Assembly (NCBI RefSeq): GCF_000317125.1 | Contig: NC_019695.1 | Span: 1,476,336 to 1,540,335 of the forward strand | Origin: Chroococcidiopsis thermalis PCC 7203 | Lineage (GTDB): Bacteria > Cyanobacteriota > Cyanobacteriia > Cyanobacteriales > Chroococcidiopsidaceae | Direction of reading: 5' to 3' | DNA length: 64,000 bases | Shown here: piece by piece, positions 24,900 to 33,974 of the stretch | Layout: every line of letters starts with the position of its first letter | Numbering within the stretch: position 1 is the stretch's first letter | Translations under genes and position numbers: made by a program | The notes under the pieces: generated by a model | What the model saw: the letters and a program-made list of their open reading frames with translations, nothing else | The model's database searches: none | What the model was told of the DNA's origin: nothing

Positions 24900-27476
24900 C
24901 TAATTTTTGCTTACACGACCGATAGAAAAACCTCGACGAGTAGGTTTATTTTGTGCTAACTGTACTTGAAAACTGACGCGATCGCTCGTCCCATCACTTT
25001 TAACTTCCACAGTCCAGTTCCCAGGACGCAGCTCCCAAAAGAAAGCATCAGATGTCTGCGTTGCTAGTTTCTCACCGTTAAGCCACCATTCTACAGGTTT
25101 ATCTGACTTTGCAGCGAGTTTAAATTCAAGCCGTTGCTGACTGTCACTCGCACCATTACTAGGGTAGAGGAGAAACAAAGCGCCGTTGGTAGGAGACACG
25201 ATTTTCAGTCCGCTCGAAACTCCAGGCGATCGCCCTTGGGTTGCCAACCATTCATCATATTCTCTAGGTAAGTTAAGCCGATATTGCGGCTCTCCTGCTG
25301 TATGAGCAGTTACCAGTTGATAAAAAGTATCGGGGTGGCGATCGTATTCGTCCAAATCTTCTGGATAAAAATATTCCTGTACCACTGTCGGACAAGCAGG
25401 TGTAGGTTTCAATCCCGACAAAGCACAGACGGGACGTAAAACCAAACCAGATGGAGCAGGAAAAGCCGCAGGTTCTCGATCTTCGTGCAAGTGCAACATA
25501 ATCCGATTCCACAAAGGAGCAGCACCCATCACCCCAGATACCTGACGCATCGGTTCGCCGTTAAAATTGCCTACCCAAGTTGCAACTGTATAATCAGTCG
25601 TAAATCCTACCGTCCAAGTATCGCGAAAATTAGAAGAAGTTCCCGTTTTCACCGCAGCAGGAAAAGGCAAATTCAACACCGAGTCCACACCAAAAGACTT
25701 AGCACGAGCATGGCGATCGCTTAATATGTCAGTTATCAGTGACCAGTGACCAGTTATCAGTGTTAGGTGGTAATTGGTAGTTGGTAATTGGTAATTGGTA
25801 GTTGCTCCCTTGTCCCCTTGTCCCCCTTGTCCCCCTTCGCCCCCTAATCTCCACTCCCTTCGGTCGTGGGGTCCCCGAGTTCCCCCTTGTCCCCCTTGTC
25901 CCCCTCTCCCTTGTCCCCCTTGTCCCCCTTGTCCCCCTCTCCCTTGTCCCCCTTGTCCCCCTTGTCCCCCTTGTCCCCCTTGTCCCCCTTGTCCCCCTTG
26001 TCCCCGACTCCCGCTTAATTCCATAGAATTTCTTGCCATAGTCGCATAAGCACGGGCTAATTCCCACAGACTGACTTCGCCGCTACCGAGGGTTAAGCCG
26101 AGTCCGTAATATTCCGGGGGCTGGTTTAAATGCTCGAAACCAAGTTGATGCAAGCGTTGTAAGAAATTTTCTACACCAACTCGCTCCAAGACTCGCACGG
26201 CGGGAACGTTAAGAGAATTCGCTAAGGCAACGCGGACGCGCACGGGTCCTTGAAAGGATTCGCTATAATCTGTAGGGCTGTAAAGCCGCGCTCCAGGAAT
26301 AGCATAGTGGGTAGGTACGTCTGCTAATACGGTATTTGGACGAATTAGCCGCTGTTCCAAGGCTAATTGATACAAAAAAGGTTTTAGGGTAGATCCGGGC
26401 TGTCGAAGTGCTTGCACGCCGTCGTTACGCCCCAATTCGGCATCGGCAAAGTAATCGGGAGAACCGACATAAGCTAAAACTGCACCAGAATGATTATCGA
26501 TAACTAAAGCAGCAGCGTGGTGGACGTTGTGTGGTGTAAGGTGGCGCACGATCTGCTGGACTTGGACTTCTACAAACTGTTGCAAGGGACGATCTATAGT
26601 TGTCCGAATTTGGGATGGGTGTTGTTTGGGAAGTTGACTAGCTGCCCAAAATAGAAAATGCGGTGCAGCGATAATTCCCTGCCGTCGCGACTGGAGCGTA
26701 ATTGCTTCGATATTGGCTTTTTCTGCCTCAGCACGGGTAATATGTTTATCTAGAACCATGCGATCGAGGACATATTTCTGTCGCCGTTTCAATCTTTCCC
26801 AACTATCGTAAGGATTCAGATATACCGGATTGTTGGGTATGGCTGCTAGCAGACTAGCTTGTGCTAAATTTAGTTCGGATGCAGGCATTCCCAGATATAT
26901 TCGCGCCGCAGCTTCTACGCCGTAGATATTGCCACCCATCGGCAGACGGTTGACGTAAGCTTGCAAGATCTCGTCTTTGCTCATGCCTGCGGCTAGCCGC
27001 CAAGATAACCAAATTTCCCGAACTTTCCCCCAGAAGTTGCGCGGTAAGGGTTCTAGCATCCGTGCTAGTTGCATTGTAATTGTCGATGCGCCGCTGACAA
27101 TTCTTCTAGCTTGAATAGAAGTGACGATCGCCCGTCCGACTGCCTTTAAATCCAACGCTCCATGATGATAGAATTGCCCGTCTTCTGCTGCTAAAATTGC
27201 TTGGATAAACTGGGGCGAAACTGCATTCAACGGTACGGCTACAGTATGGTTGCGATCGCGAGTCAGTAAAGTTCCCAAAGGTAACCCGTGGCGATCGCTA
27301 AATTCAATTGCCTGTCCATCCTGTAAGATATCTTTGGCATGAATTGGCGCAAGATACGGTAAGCCACGGACAATCAGACACAGTAGTATCAAAACAAAAA
27401 TTCCCTTCTTCCAGAGGAGCCGGGAGTCGGAAGTCGGGAGTCGGGAGTCGGGAGACAAGGGGGACAAGGGGGACAA
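24900..27476 (-). CDS. pbpC: Penicillin-binding protein 1C with in-frame repeat insertion
   Basis: Bifunctional murein synthase of the PBP1C type. An N-terminal membrane anchor (GIFVLILLCLIVRGLPYL) is followed by a glycosyltransferase domain (ILAAEDGQFYHHGALD, GASTITMQLARML) and a transpeptidase domain with S362 (GSTLKP), S421 (SLN) and K610 (KTGTS). The C-terminal PBP1C domain ends after 850. Residues about 487-580 (low-complexity GQGGQG, then TTNYQLPTTNY) are encoded by an intergenic-type repeat cassette between SLN and KTG. Removing about 93 residues gives about 765, close to normal PBP1C length. The called start is a TTG inside repeats; no ATG or GTG precedes the anchor, so the true start is unclear. 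It appears cotranscribed with the downstream methyltransferase gene. Confidence 0.9.
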   Translation of the reverse strand: MSPLSPLSPDSRLPTSDSRLLWKKGIFVLILLCLIVRGLPYLAPIHAKDILQDGQAIEFSDRHGLPLGTLLTRDRNHTVAVPLNAVSPQFIQAILAAEDGQFYHHGALDLKAVGRAIVTSIQARRIVSGASTITMQLARMLEPLPRNFWGKVREIWLSWRLAAGMSKDEILQAYVNRLPMGGNIYGVEAAARIYLGMPASELNLAQASLLAAIPNNPVYLNPYDSWERLKRRQKYVLDRMVLDKHITRAEAEKANIEAITLQSRRQGIIAAPHFLFWAASQLPKQHPSQIRTTIDRPLQQFVEVQVQQIVRHLTPHNVHHAAALVIDNHSGAVLAYVGSPDYFADAELGRNDGVQALRQPGSTLKPFLYQLALEQRLIRPNTVLADVPTHYAIPGARLYSPTDYSESFQGPVRVRVALANSLNVPAVRVLERVGVENFLQRLHQLGFEHLNQPPEYYGLGLTLGSGEVSLWELARAYATMARNSMELSGSRGQGGQGGQGGQGGQGGQGGQGRGGQGGQGGQGRGGQGGQGGTRGPHDRREWRLGGEGGQGGQGDKGATTNYQLPTTNYHLTLITGHWSLITDILSDRHARAKSFGVDSVLNLPFPAAVKTGTSSNFRDTWTVGFTTDYTVATWVGNFNGEPMRQVSGVMGAAPLWNRIMLHLHEDREPAAFPAPSGLVLRPVCALSGLKPTPACPTVVQEYFYPEDLDEYDRHPDTFYQLVTAHTAGEPQYRLNLPREYDEWLATQGRSPGVSSGLKIVSPTNGALFLLYPSNGASDSQQRLEFKLAAKSDKPVEWWLNGEKLATQTSDAFFWELRPGNWTVEVKSDGTSDRVSFQVQLAQNKPTRRGFSIGRVSKN
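25738..26017. repeat. Composite repeat cassette inserted within pbpC
   Basis: In coding direction: a long run of 9-bp GGGGGACAA units, some shortened; a 37-bp module (25835-25871); three more 9-mers; then TACCAAT-type heptamers and TGACCAG/TTATCAG units. The 37-bp module recurs with one or two changes at 57708-57744 in the same order. The tract stays open in the pbpC frame. Confidence 0.85.
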
Positions 27477-27610
27477 GGGAGCAGGGAGCGCACGAGCAGG
27501 GAGCAGAGGGGAAGAGGGAGGGGGAGAGTGGGAGAAGGGGAGTAATTACCAATTACCAATTACCAATTACCAACTACCAATTACCAATTACCACTGATAA
27601 CTAGTCACTA
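27416..27610. repeat. Composite repeat cassette between potB and pbpC
   Basis: GGGAGTCG units (27421-27450), GGGGGACAA 9-mers (27455-27480), an AGCAGGG segment, then TTACCAA heptamers (27541-27595) and an ACTAGTC piece. It occupies the pbpC 5' region, so the pbpC start codon and leader are made of repeat sequence. Confidence 0.8.
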
Positions 27611-28623
27611 GTCACTGAATTATTCCCGCCGTATTTAATTAATAGCGCGATCGCAATACTAACAGCTAGTACCAACACCATACTTAACGCCGAACCAAAT
27701 CCCCAGTTCTGGGTTGCGCCTAAAAACTGATTGTAAATTAACCTGGCGATCGTCATACTGGATGCACCACCTAGTAACTCTGGAGCAATGAAATCGCCAA
27801 TTGCCGTAATGAAAACTAACAGCGAACCTGCGGCAATTCCTGGTAAAGTTTGGGGGACAGTTACCTTCCAAAAGGTTTCAGCGGGATTTGCTCCTAAATC
27901 TGCGGCTGCTTCCAGCAATCTCCGGTCTAATCTTTCCAGGGAAGCGTAGAGAATCAGTACCATATAAGGCAGCAAATTGTAACTCAAGCCAATCAAAACT
28001 GCCGTACTGCTATTGTGAATCTGGAGGCTGGGTAAACCAACACTATTGAGCAAAGAGTTCAGCACGCCTGTAGGACGCAAAATCGTAATCCAGGCATAAG
28101 AACGCAGTAAAGAGGATGTCCACAGAGGTAAGACAAAACCCAATAAAAGTAGAGTCCGCCAGCGTTGAGGAGTCAACAAAGCAATCCAGTAGGCGACGGG
28201 AAATCCTAATAATAAGCAAATAATAGTACTAGAGCTAGCTAAAAATAGCGATCGCCCCATCACTCCCATATATAGGGGTTGAAATACCTGAATATAATTA
28301 TCTACACCGCTAGGATTAACAATATTTCCCGGGCGAAACCCTGGCACTAAACTCAACTCAAAGATAATCAGTGTTGGTAGTACCAACAACAATATCAACC
28401 AAATTCCAGCCGGGGTTAGAAAAATCGTCGGTTCTAGCCAATTCCACCAACGAGGATGTTTCGGTGGTAGCGGTGGTTCGGCATCCTGACTTGAGGTTGC
28501 ATCGAGTTGAAGTGGTGACTTTTTTGCAGGCACAGTTTGTAGAAGGGAGTAGGGAGCAATAATCAGTGACCAGTGACCAGTGGCCAGTGACCAGTTGTCA
28601 GTCAACAAATGAATAATGACCAA
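27601..28623 (-). CDS. potB: ABC transporter permease, spermidine/putrescine type (PotB-like)
   Basis: Inner-membrane permease of a polyamine-type importer, up to 340 residues. The first 30 (LTDNWSLATGHWSL) are encoded by heptamer repeats, so the true start may be the GTG at 28533 (product VPAKKSPLQLD). Six hydrophobic segments begin at TIFLTPAGIWLILLLVLPTL. The EAA loop EAAADLGANPAETFWKVTVP contacts the ATPase. It follows potD with a repeat-filled gap. A PotC-type partner is not found; it may be encoded elsewhere or the permease may homodimerise. Confidence 0.9.
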   Translation of the reverse strand: MVIIHLLTDNWSLATGHWSLIIAPYSLLQTVPAKKSPLQLDATSSQDAEPPLPPKHPRWWNWLEPTIFLTPAGIWLILLLVLPTLIIFELSLVPGFRPGNIVNPSGVDNYIQVFQPLYMGVMGRSLFLASSSTIICLLLGFPVAYWIALLTPQRWRTLLLLGFVLPLWTSSLLRSYAWITILRPTGVLNSLLNSVGLPSLQIHNSSTAVLIGLSYNLLPYMVLILYASLERLDRRLLEAAADLGANPAETFWKVTVPQTLPGIAAGSLLVFITAIGDFIAPELLGGASSMTIARLIYNQFLGATQNWGFGSALSMVLVLAVSIAIALLIKYGGNNSVTSD

Positions 28624-28690
28624 TGACCAATGACGAATAACTATTCATACTTCATCCTTTTTCCTTCTTCCTTCTTCCTTCATACTTTCC
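28555..28690. repeat. Heptamer and CTTCCTT tracts between potD and potB
   Basis: Contains TGACCAG and related units at 28561-28598, CAATGAC units at 28612-28632, and a CTTCTTCCTTCTTC stretch at 28660-28683. The rest is AT-rich. No gene. Confidence 0.6.
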
Positions 28691-28704
28691 TAATTTCCGA
28701 TCCC

Positions 28705-29826
28705 CTAGCTGCTAGTTAGTTGCGTCCAGTAGCGATCGTAAACTGCATCAAAATCTCCTAAAGGGGAAATGCGTTCGCATTTATTTAAGACCGATTCTGG
28801 AGGAAACAAATTGGTATCTTGGCGCAGTTGAGTTGGTAACTGTTCTAATGCAACTTGGTTGGGAATGGCTACGGTTTGTCGCTGACAAATCTCTGCTGCT
28901 ACCGTAGGTTCCAAGTTGTAATTGAGCCAAGTATAAGCAGCATCGAGATTGGGTGCGGTTTTGGGAATGGCGATCGTATCCGTCCACAAAGACGTGCCAC
29001 TGGCGGGAATGATGTATCTGAGATTGGGATTTTCTTGAGAAATTTTAATTCCATCAGTCGAATATGCCATCGCTAGCACTAAATCTCCAGCGAGGATTTG
29101 ACTGCGCCAAGCATCGGTATCAAATGCAGCAATACTGGGTTTGAGTTCTCGTAACTTCTCGTAAGCCTGTTTAATTTGCGACTCATCTTTGGAATTATAG
29201 GAATAACCCAACATTCGTAAAGTTGCGCCCATGACTTCCCGCACGTCATCAATTAAAGTCATGCGTCCTGATAGCTGCTGGCGGTTTTTCCACAAATATT
29301 CCCAATCTGTAGGTGGTTCTTTTAACTGCTGGGTATTGTAAACAAATCCAGTTGTTCCCCAACTCATGGGGATGCTGTGACGATTTTGCGGGTCGTAAGT
29401 CGGATTTTGAAATTGAGGGGCAAGTCGGTCTAAACCTTGGAGGCGCGAACGGTCGAGTTCGTGGAGCATTCCCATTTCTATCATACGCCGCACCATATAA
29501 TCGCTAGGATAGATGACGCTGTAATTTCCTCCTCCTCCCGCTTGTAACTTTGCCAGCATTGCTTCGTTTGATTCGTAGATGTCTGCAACGACTGGTGCTT
29601 TGAACTGAGCAGTAAAGTTTTTAATTAGTTTGTCATCTGTATACTGCGACCAGGTATAGACAAATAACTTGTCGGTTGGACCTGCTGATGCTGTTTCCCG
29701 TTGGACTCCTCCCTGTCTCCAGCCACAACGGGTGAGAGCAAGTCCAGAAAATGCTGCTACTGATGTGCGAATAAATCTGCGTCTCGATCGCGAAAATCTT
29801 TGTACTGGCTGATGGTTTGTGTTCAT
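28705..29826 (-). CDS. potD: Spermidine/putrescine-type ABC substrate-binding protein
   Basis: Periplasmic binding protein of the PotD/PotF class, 373 residues. The N-terminus has a twin-arginine-like signal (SRSRRRFIRTSVAAFSGLAL) ending near a Cys at position 34, which is not a canonical lipobox. LFVYTWSQYTDDKLIKNF opens the mature domain, and IYPSDYMVRRMIEMGML and DLVLAMAYSTDG are typical of PotD. The ligand is probably a polyamine, but related solutes cannot be excluded. It overlaps potA by 4 bp, so order and coupling are potA-potD-potB. Confidence 0.92.
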   Translation of the reverse strand: MNTNHQPVQRFSRSRRRFIRTSVAAFSGLALTRCGWRQGGVQRETASAGPTDKLFVYTWSQYTDDKLIKNFTAQFKAPVVADIYESNEAMLAKLQAGGGGNYSVIYPSDYMVRRMIEMGMLHELDRSRLQGLDRLAPQFQNPTYDPQNRHSIPMSWGTTGFVYNTQQLKEPPTDWEYLWKNRQQLSGRMTLIDDVREVMGATLRMLGYSYNSKDESQIKQAYEKLRELKPSIAAFDTDAWRSQILAGDLVLAMAYSTDGIKISQENPNLRYIIPASGTSLWTDTIAIPKTAPNLDAAYTWLNYNLEPTVAAEICQRQTVAIPNQVALEQLPTQLRQDTNLFPPESVLNKCERISPLGDFDAVYDRYWTQLTSS

Positions 29827-30968
29827 TCGCTTCCACTGGCTTTTAAAGCTATACAGTCACGAGTCGCCCAACGAACGTAGATCGGTATATCAGTGTCTGA
29901 TAAAGTGTTGCCTGTATTTGGTTGTAAGACTTTAATGCGATCGCCCGAGTCTAATTTTACTAAGTAGTGAACGTGGGTTCCCAGATACATGACGTGTAGT
30001 AGTTTACCAGCAAAACAATTCGTGCGAATAGTAGGACGTTCCAAGCTCAATTCAATTTTTTCTGGACGCACGCTTACCATCACTGGAGCAGAAGTTGCAG
30101 TTGGTTCTGTATAGTCATGTCTTTGCACGACAATTTTTAATCCCTTGTGACTATCAACCTGGAGAGTCGAGCGATCGCTATGCGCGATTTTCCCGGCTAA
30201 TAAGTTAGTATCGCCAATAAAATCAGCTACAAATGCCGTACTTGGATGTTCGTAAATTTCTTTAGGAGAACCAATTTGTTCGATCTTGCCACGATGCATT
30301 ACAGCAATGCGGTCTGATAAAGAAAGGGCTTCTTTTTGGTCGTGGGTGACAAAGATAAAAGTCACGCCCAAATTTTGATGCAGATTGGATAATTCTACCT
30401 GCATTTCCTGACGTAGTTTCAGATCCAACGCTGCTAAAGGCTCATCTAACAACACGACTGCCGGACGATTGACTAATGCCCTTGCCAAGGCAACTCGCTG
30501 CTGCTGTCCGCCTGAGAGTTGGGTGGGAAAGCGCGATCGCATTGTCTCCATCTTGACTAATTTGAGTGCGGCTTCCACGCGGCTATTCAGTTCCACCCGC
30601 GAGAGTTTTTGCAACCGCAACCCAAAAGCAATGTTATCCCACACATTTAAGTGGTTAAACAAAGCATAACTTTGAAATACAGTATTGACGGGGCGACGAT
30701 AGGGCGGAACGCGATTCATCTGTTCACCCTGAATCAATATCTTTCCCGCGTCCGCTCGTTCAAATCCAGCAATTAAACGTAACGTTGTCGTTTTGCCACA
30801 ACCAGAGGGACCGAGAATACTAAAAAATTCTCCTCGACGAATATTTACGTCGATCCCGTTTACGGCTAATTCTTGATGAAAAAACTTATAGACATTTTGC
30901 AGCTCAACATCAAGCAGCGATGCACCGACTTTTCCCCCTGTATACCGTGTTGCAGTTCGAGCCGTCAT
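29823..30968 (-). CDS. potA: ABC transporter ATPase, spermidine/putrescine type
   Basis: ATP-hydrolysing subunit, 381 residues. Walker A GPSGCGKTT is at 53-61, the ABC signature LSGGQQQR near 150-157, and Walker B VVLLDEP near 172. The switch His is in FVTHDQKEAL. The C-terminal TOBE-like domain (VSVRPEKIEL) is the regulatory part. It is the first gene of the potA-potD-potB cluster, overlapping potD by ATGA, so the promoter is upstream of 30968. Confidence 0.95.
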   Translation of the reverse strand: MTARTATRYTGGKVGASLLDVELQNVYKFFHQELAVNGIDVNIRRGEFFSILGPSGCGKTTTLRLIAGFERADAGKILIQGEQMNRVPPYRRPVNTVFQSYALFNHLNVWDNIAFGLRLQKLSRVELNSRVEAALKLVKMETMRSRFPTQLSGGQQQRVALARALVNRPAVVLLDEPLAALDLKLRQEMQVELSNLHQNLGVTFIFVTHDQKEALSLSDRIAVMHRGKIEQIGSPKEIYEHPSTAFVADFIGDTNLLAGKIAHSDRSTLQVDSHKGLKIVVQRHDYTEPTATSAPVMVSVRPEKIELSLERPTIRTNCFAGKLLHVMYLGTHVHYLVKLDSGDRIKVLQPNTGNTLSDTDIPIYVRWATRDCIALKASGSE

Positions 30969-31152
30969 CCGTATTGTCCCAGGTAATATATTTTATCTTC
31001 CAGTCTGCACGGTATTTTGTCGAACTGCCAATAAATTTACTTGTCACCGCTATTAGCTGAGCGAACGCTCATTCCAATTGATTAAAATGAGATCGATGAA
31101 GGCTGCTTTGTCTGAGCGCAATCGCCTCAGTTGTGGGTAACTTAGATCTTAA

Positions 31153-32985
31153 ATGCTACCGCGCCAATATCGTAAATCCCACCCCATGAAAATCATTTAT
31201 CCCGCCTATGGCAGCAAGACGAAAACGACCCGCACTGTCGGGCGTAGTTTCCAAGCCTTAGTGTTAATGCTAGGGATTACTGTTGCCATGTTTGGTGGGA
31301 TTGGCAGTCGGCTGGCATATTTACAGCTTGTTGAAGGGACTCGCAATCGTCAATTGGCGGACAATAACCGAATTCGATTGATTCCTAAACAGCCAGAACG
31401 GGGCAGTATCTTCGATCGCAAAGGCAGAATTTTAGCAACTAGTCGTCTGTCTCATTCCGTTTACATTTGGCCTATGGCTCCCAAAAAACCGGAATGGGAC
31501 AGTACTAAACAACGGCTTGCCCAAATTTTACAAATGCCAGCCGCCGAAATTCAACAACGCATGGATAAAGCCGGGGTAAATTCTCCTAGCTTAATTCGCA
31601 TGGCACGAGATATCAACCCGGCTCAAATTACGGCTTTGGCAGAATACAAAAATCAATTAAAAGATGTAGAAGTTTACATCGAACCGATTCGCAGTTATCC
31701 CAACGGTCAAATCGCCGCCCACATTCTCGGTTATACAGGCGAGATGAATGACAATACATTAGCTGAGAAACGTCAAGAAGGCTATCGCCTCGGAGATGTC
31801 ATCGGACAAATGGGAGTAGAAGCAGCCTTTGAAAAGCAACTGCGGGGTGAATGGGGCGGACAACAGGTAGAAGTTGACGGTAAGGGTAGGGTTTTACGAT
31901 ATTTAGGCGAGAAAAAGGCAAGGTCGGGTCAGAACGTTCATTTAACGATCGATCTAGAGTTACAAAAAGCCGCCGAAAAAACTTTGGGCGATCGCCAAGG
32001 GGCGATCGTTGCCCTCGACCCCCGTACTGGCGGAGTATTAGCAATGGTGAGTCGTCCTACCTTCGACCCCAACGTATTTTCTAAACGCATTACCCCCGCC
32101 GTGTGGCGCAGCCTGCAAAAGAAAGATCATCCCTTTGTCAACCGCGCCTTAAGAGGTTTCCCCCCTGCCAGTACGTTTAAAATCATCACTGCTACGGCTG
32201 GCTTGGAATCAGGGAAGTTTTCGCCTAAAACGCGATTGCAAACCTATGGTTGCATGAACATTGGTGGTACGCGATTCTGCGATTGGAATCTTGCCGGATT
32301 TGGCGTACTCGATTTTCCGGGGGCGTTGGCTTGGAGTAGCGATACATTTTTCTATCAAATCGGTCGGGGTATTGGCGGACCTACTTTAATTGAATGGACG
32401 CGGAAATTTGGCTTTGGGCGCAAAACGGGCATTGAACTCGCACCAGAAGAAGCAAAAGGCTTAGTTGCAGATGATAAATGGAAACGAGCCAACTATGACT
32501 TACCTTGGAAGGTAGGAGACACGGTAAATATGTCCATTGGTCAAGGGTTTTTGCAAGTTTCTCCCTTGCAAGTTGCCGTGATGTTCGCCGTTCCTGCTAG
32601 TGGTGGCTACCGGATCAAACCGCACTTACTGCGAGATAACGAGGAAGCGAAGAAGTGGCGGGAGTCTTTAAATATCAAACCAAGTACCGTGCAAACTGTC
32701 CGTCAAGGATTGCGACAAGTCGTAGCTAGCGGCACGGGTAGGGCGTTGAGTTCTCCTACCATTCCCCCGGCTGCTGGTAAAAGCGGTACGGCGGAGACTT
32801 ATAAGCAGAAATCTCATACTTGGTTTGGCGGTTATGCCCCCTACAATAAGCCAGAAATCGTGGTCGTCGCGTTTGCCGAACACTCTGGTGGTGGCGGTGG
32901 TAAGATTTGCGCTCCAATGGTGTTAAAAGTGATGGAAGCCTATTTTCACGGGCAGAAGGCGAAGGGAGAAGTCGGAAGTCGGTAG
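31153..32985 (+). CDS. mrdA: Penicillin-binding protein 2
   Basis: Monofunctional class B transpeptidase of the elongation machinery, 610 residues if begun at 31153; an internal ATG at 31186 (MKIIYPAYGSKT) is an alternative, and neither has a clear ribosome site. A single membrane anchor covers about 36-56. The dimerisation domain includes RGSIFDRKGRILATS. The transpeptidase motifs are S340 (STFK), S395-D397 (SSD) and K543 (KSGTAE). The last residues (GEVGSR) are encoded by GAAGTCGG repeats, and the TAG stop lies inside a GTAGGGGC palindrome, so the native tail is lost or extended. It would work with RodA and MreB, not present here. Confidence 0.94.
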   Translation: MLPRQYRKSHPMKIIYPAYGSKTKTTRTVGRSFQALVLMLGITVAMFGGIGSRLAYLQLVEGTRNRQLADNNRIRLIPKQPERGSIFDRKGRILATSRLSHSVYIWPMAPKKPEWDSTKQRLAQILQMPAAEIQQRMDKAGVNSPSLIRMARDINPAQITALAEYKNQLKDVEVYIEPIRSYPNGQIAAHILGYTGEMNDNTLAEKRQEGYRLGDVIGQMGVEAAFEKQLRGEWGGQQVEVDGKGRVLRYLGEKKARSGQNVHLTIDLELQKAAEKTLGDRQGAIVALDPRTGGVLAMVSRPTFDPNVFSKRITPAVWRSLQKKDHPFVNRALRGFPPASTFKIITATAGLESGKFSPKTRLQTYGCMNIGGTRFCDWNLAGFGVLDFPGALAWSSDTFFYQIGRGIGGPTLIEWTRKFGFGRKTGIELAPEEAKGLVADDKWKRANYDLPWKVGDTVNMSIGQGFLQVSPLQVAVMFAVPASGGYRIKPHLLRDNEEAKKWRESLNIKPSTVQTVRQGLRQVVASGTGRALSSPTIPPAAGKSGTAETYKQKSHTWFGGYAPYNKPEIVVVAFAEHSGGGGGKICAPMVLKVMEAYFHGQKAKGEVGSR

Positions 32986-33030
32986 GGGCAGGTTTGGAAA
33001 CCCGCCTGTACGGAAGTCGGAAGTCGGAAT
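32968..33030. repeat. GAAGTCGG repeats around a GTAGGGGC palindrome
   Basis: Two GAAGTCGG units lie before and two after an imperfect 14-bp-arm palindrome (32982-33011). The first units overlap the mrdA 3' end, and the TAG stop of mrdA lies within the palindrome. Confidence 0.7.
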
Positions 33031-33473
33031 TAACTACTCAGATTTTGTACGTTTGCGTACAGACAAATTAGGTTTTTTTGGTTAAGCACTGTGGATGTTT
33101 CTGCTAGTCCCGGGAGATTTGGGAGTTAGCTGGTAGACATTTAGATAAAGCTTTTTTAAGTATCGAAACGATATGTGCTAAAAATCTCAATACACAAGTT
33201 AAAATTCTTTTTGGAATGAACGCGGTGTTACTGTAAATGTTGAGTATATGAGTTCCACTCGGGCATTGAATAGGTCATAGTTGCGATCGCTCTTTAACAA
33301 AAGTTCATAGTGGTTTCAGTATTTTCTCTAAACTTGATAGAGAGAAAATGAAATATGTTGATTTTAAGTAGCGAAAATCACTTTTTTGATGTTTGAATCG
33401 AACCTTGAGATGCAAATATAAGTACTTACTGTTTTGTTAAAAACTCCAAACCTGCATTTACTAAACAACTTTT
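33031..33473. other. Non-coding gap before the TPR gene
   Basis: AT-rich, with no credible frame on either strand. It presumably contains the TPR gene promoter. No terminator or RNA structure could be assigned with confidence. Confidence 0.5.
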
Positions 33474-33926
33474 ATGACCGCAACGACTAATAATAAATTG
33501 AACTCAATTGATGAATTTCCATCTGCTGTTGAAGTTGCTAAGATTTGGCAGCAAAAGGGAACTCAGTTAGCCAATTTAGGTAAACATACAGAAGCATTAA
33601 ATTACCTAAATCGAGCCATAACAATTTATGAGGACAATCCTACCGCTTTAGTGATGCGAGCAGTTGTATTGATTCATTTAGGACAGAATGAAGCAGCGCT
33701 GACAGATTGCGATCGCGCTTTGACAATTAATCCTAAAGACAAACAGGCTTGGTTATTTAAAGGCGTAGCTTTAAATTATTTAGGGCGTTACGAGCAGTGT
33801 TATGCTAGCTACGATCGCGCCTTGGGAATCGAACGGCGATCGTCTGTTTACAGATTAGTACAAGTGTGGAAGGGCATTTTTGGTGTTGGTCGTTCTGACA
33901 GCGCAGCTATGACTTCTTCTACGTGA
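33474..33926 (+). CDS. Tetratricopeptide repeat protein
   Basis: A 150-residue protein with about three TPR units between residues 27 and 125 (AKIWQQKGTQLANLGKHTEA, NPTALVMRAVVLIHLGQNEA, DKQAWLFKGVALNYLGRYEQ). It should act as a protein-protein docking scaffold. No signal peptide or membrane helix is seen. Its partner is not predictable. It ends at a strong hairpin shared with the convergent peptidase gene. Confidence 0.85.
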   Translation: MTATTNNKLNSIDEFPSAVEVAKIWQQKGTQLANLGKHTEALNYLNRAITIYEDNPTALVMRAVVLIHLGQNEAALTDCDRALTINPKDKQAWLFKGVALNYLGRYEQCYASYDRALGIERRSSVYRLVQVWKGIFGVGRSDSAAMTSST

Positions 33927-33933
33927 AAGCTAG

Positions 33934-33959
33934 TAGGGTGCGTTGTTTAACGCACCCTA
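33934..33959. terminator. Bidirectional hairpin, TAGGGTGCGTT type
   Basis: An 11-bp perfect stem TAGGGTGCGTT / AACGCACCCTA with a GTTT loop sits between the convergent TPR and MtfA-type genes and is followed by AAAAATT. It can terminate both transcripts. The sequence matches a palindrome widely dispersed in bacterial genomes. Confidence 0.7.
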
Positions 33960-33974
33960 AAAATTGTCATAACC

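Noticed and set aside
25729-26067. Frames on either strand across the pbpC repeat, rich in GTR, CPP or PLV
   Set aside because: Same repeat artefact. Only the pbpC frame is linked to motifs on both sides.
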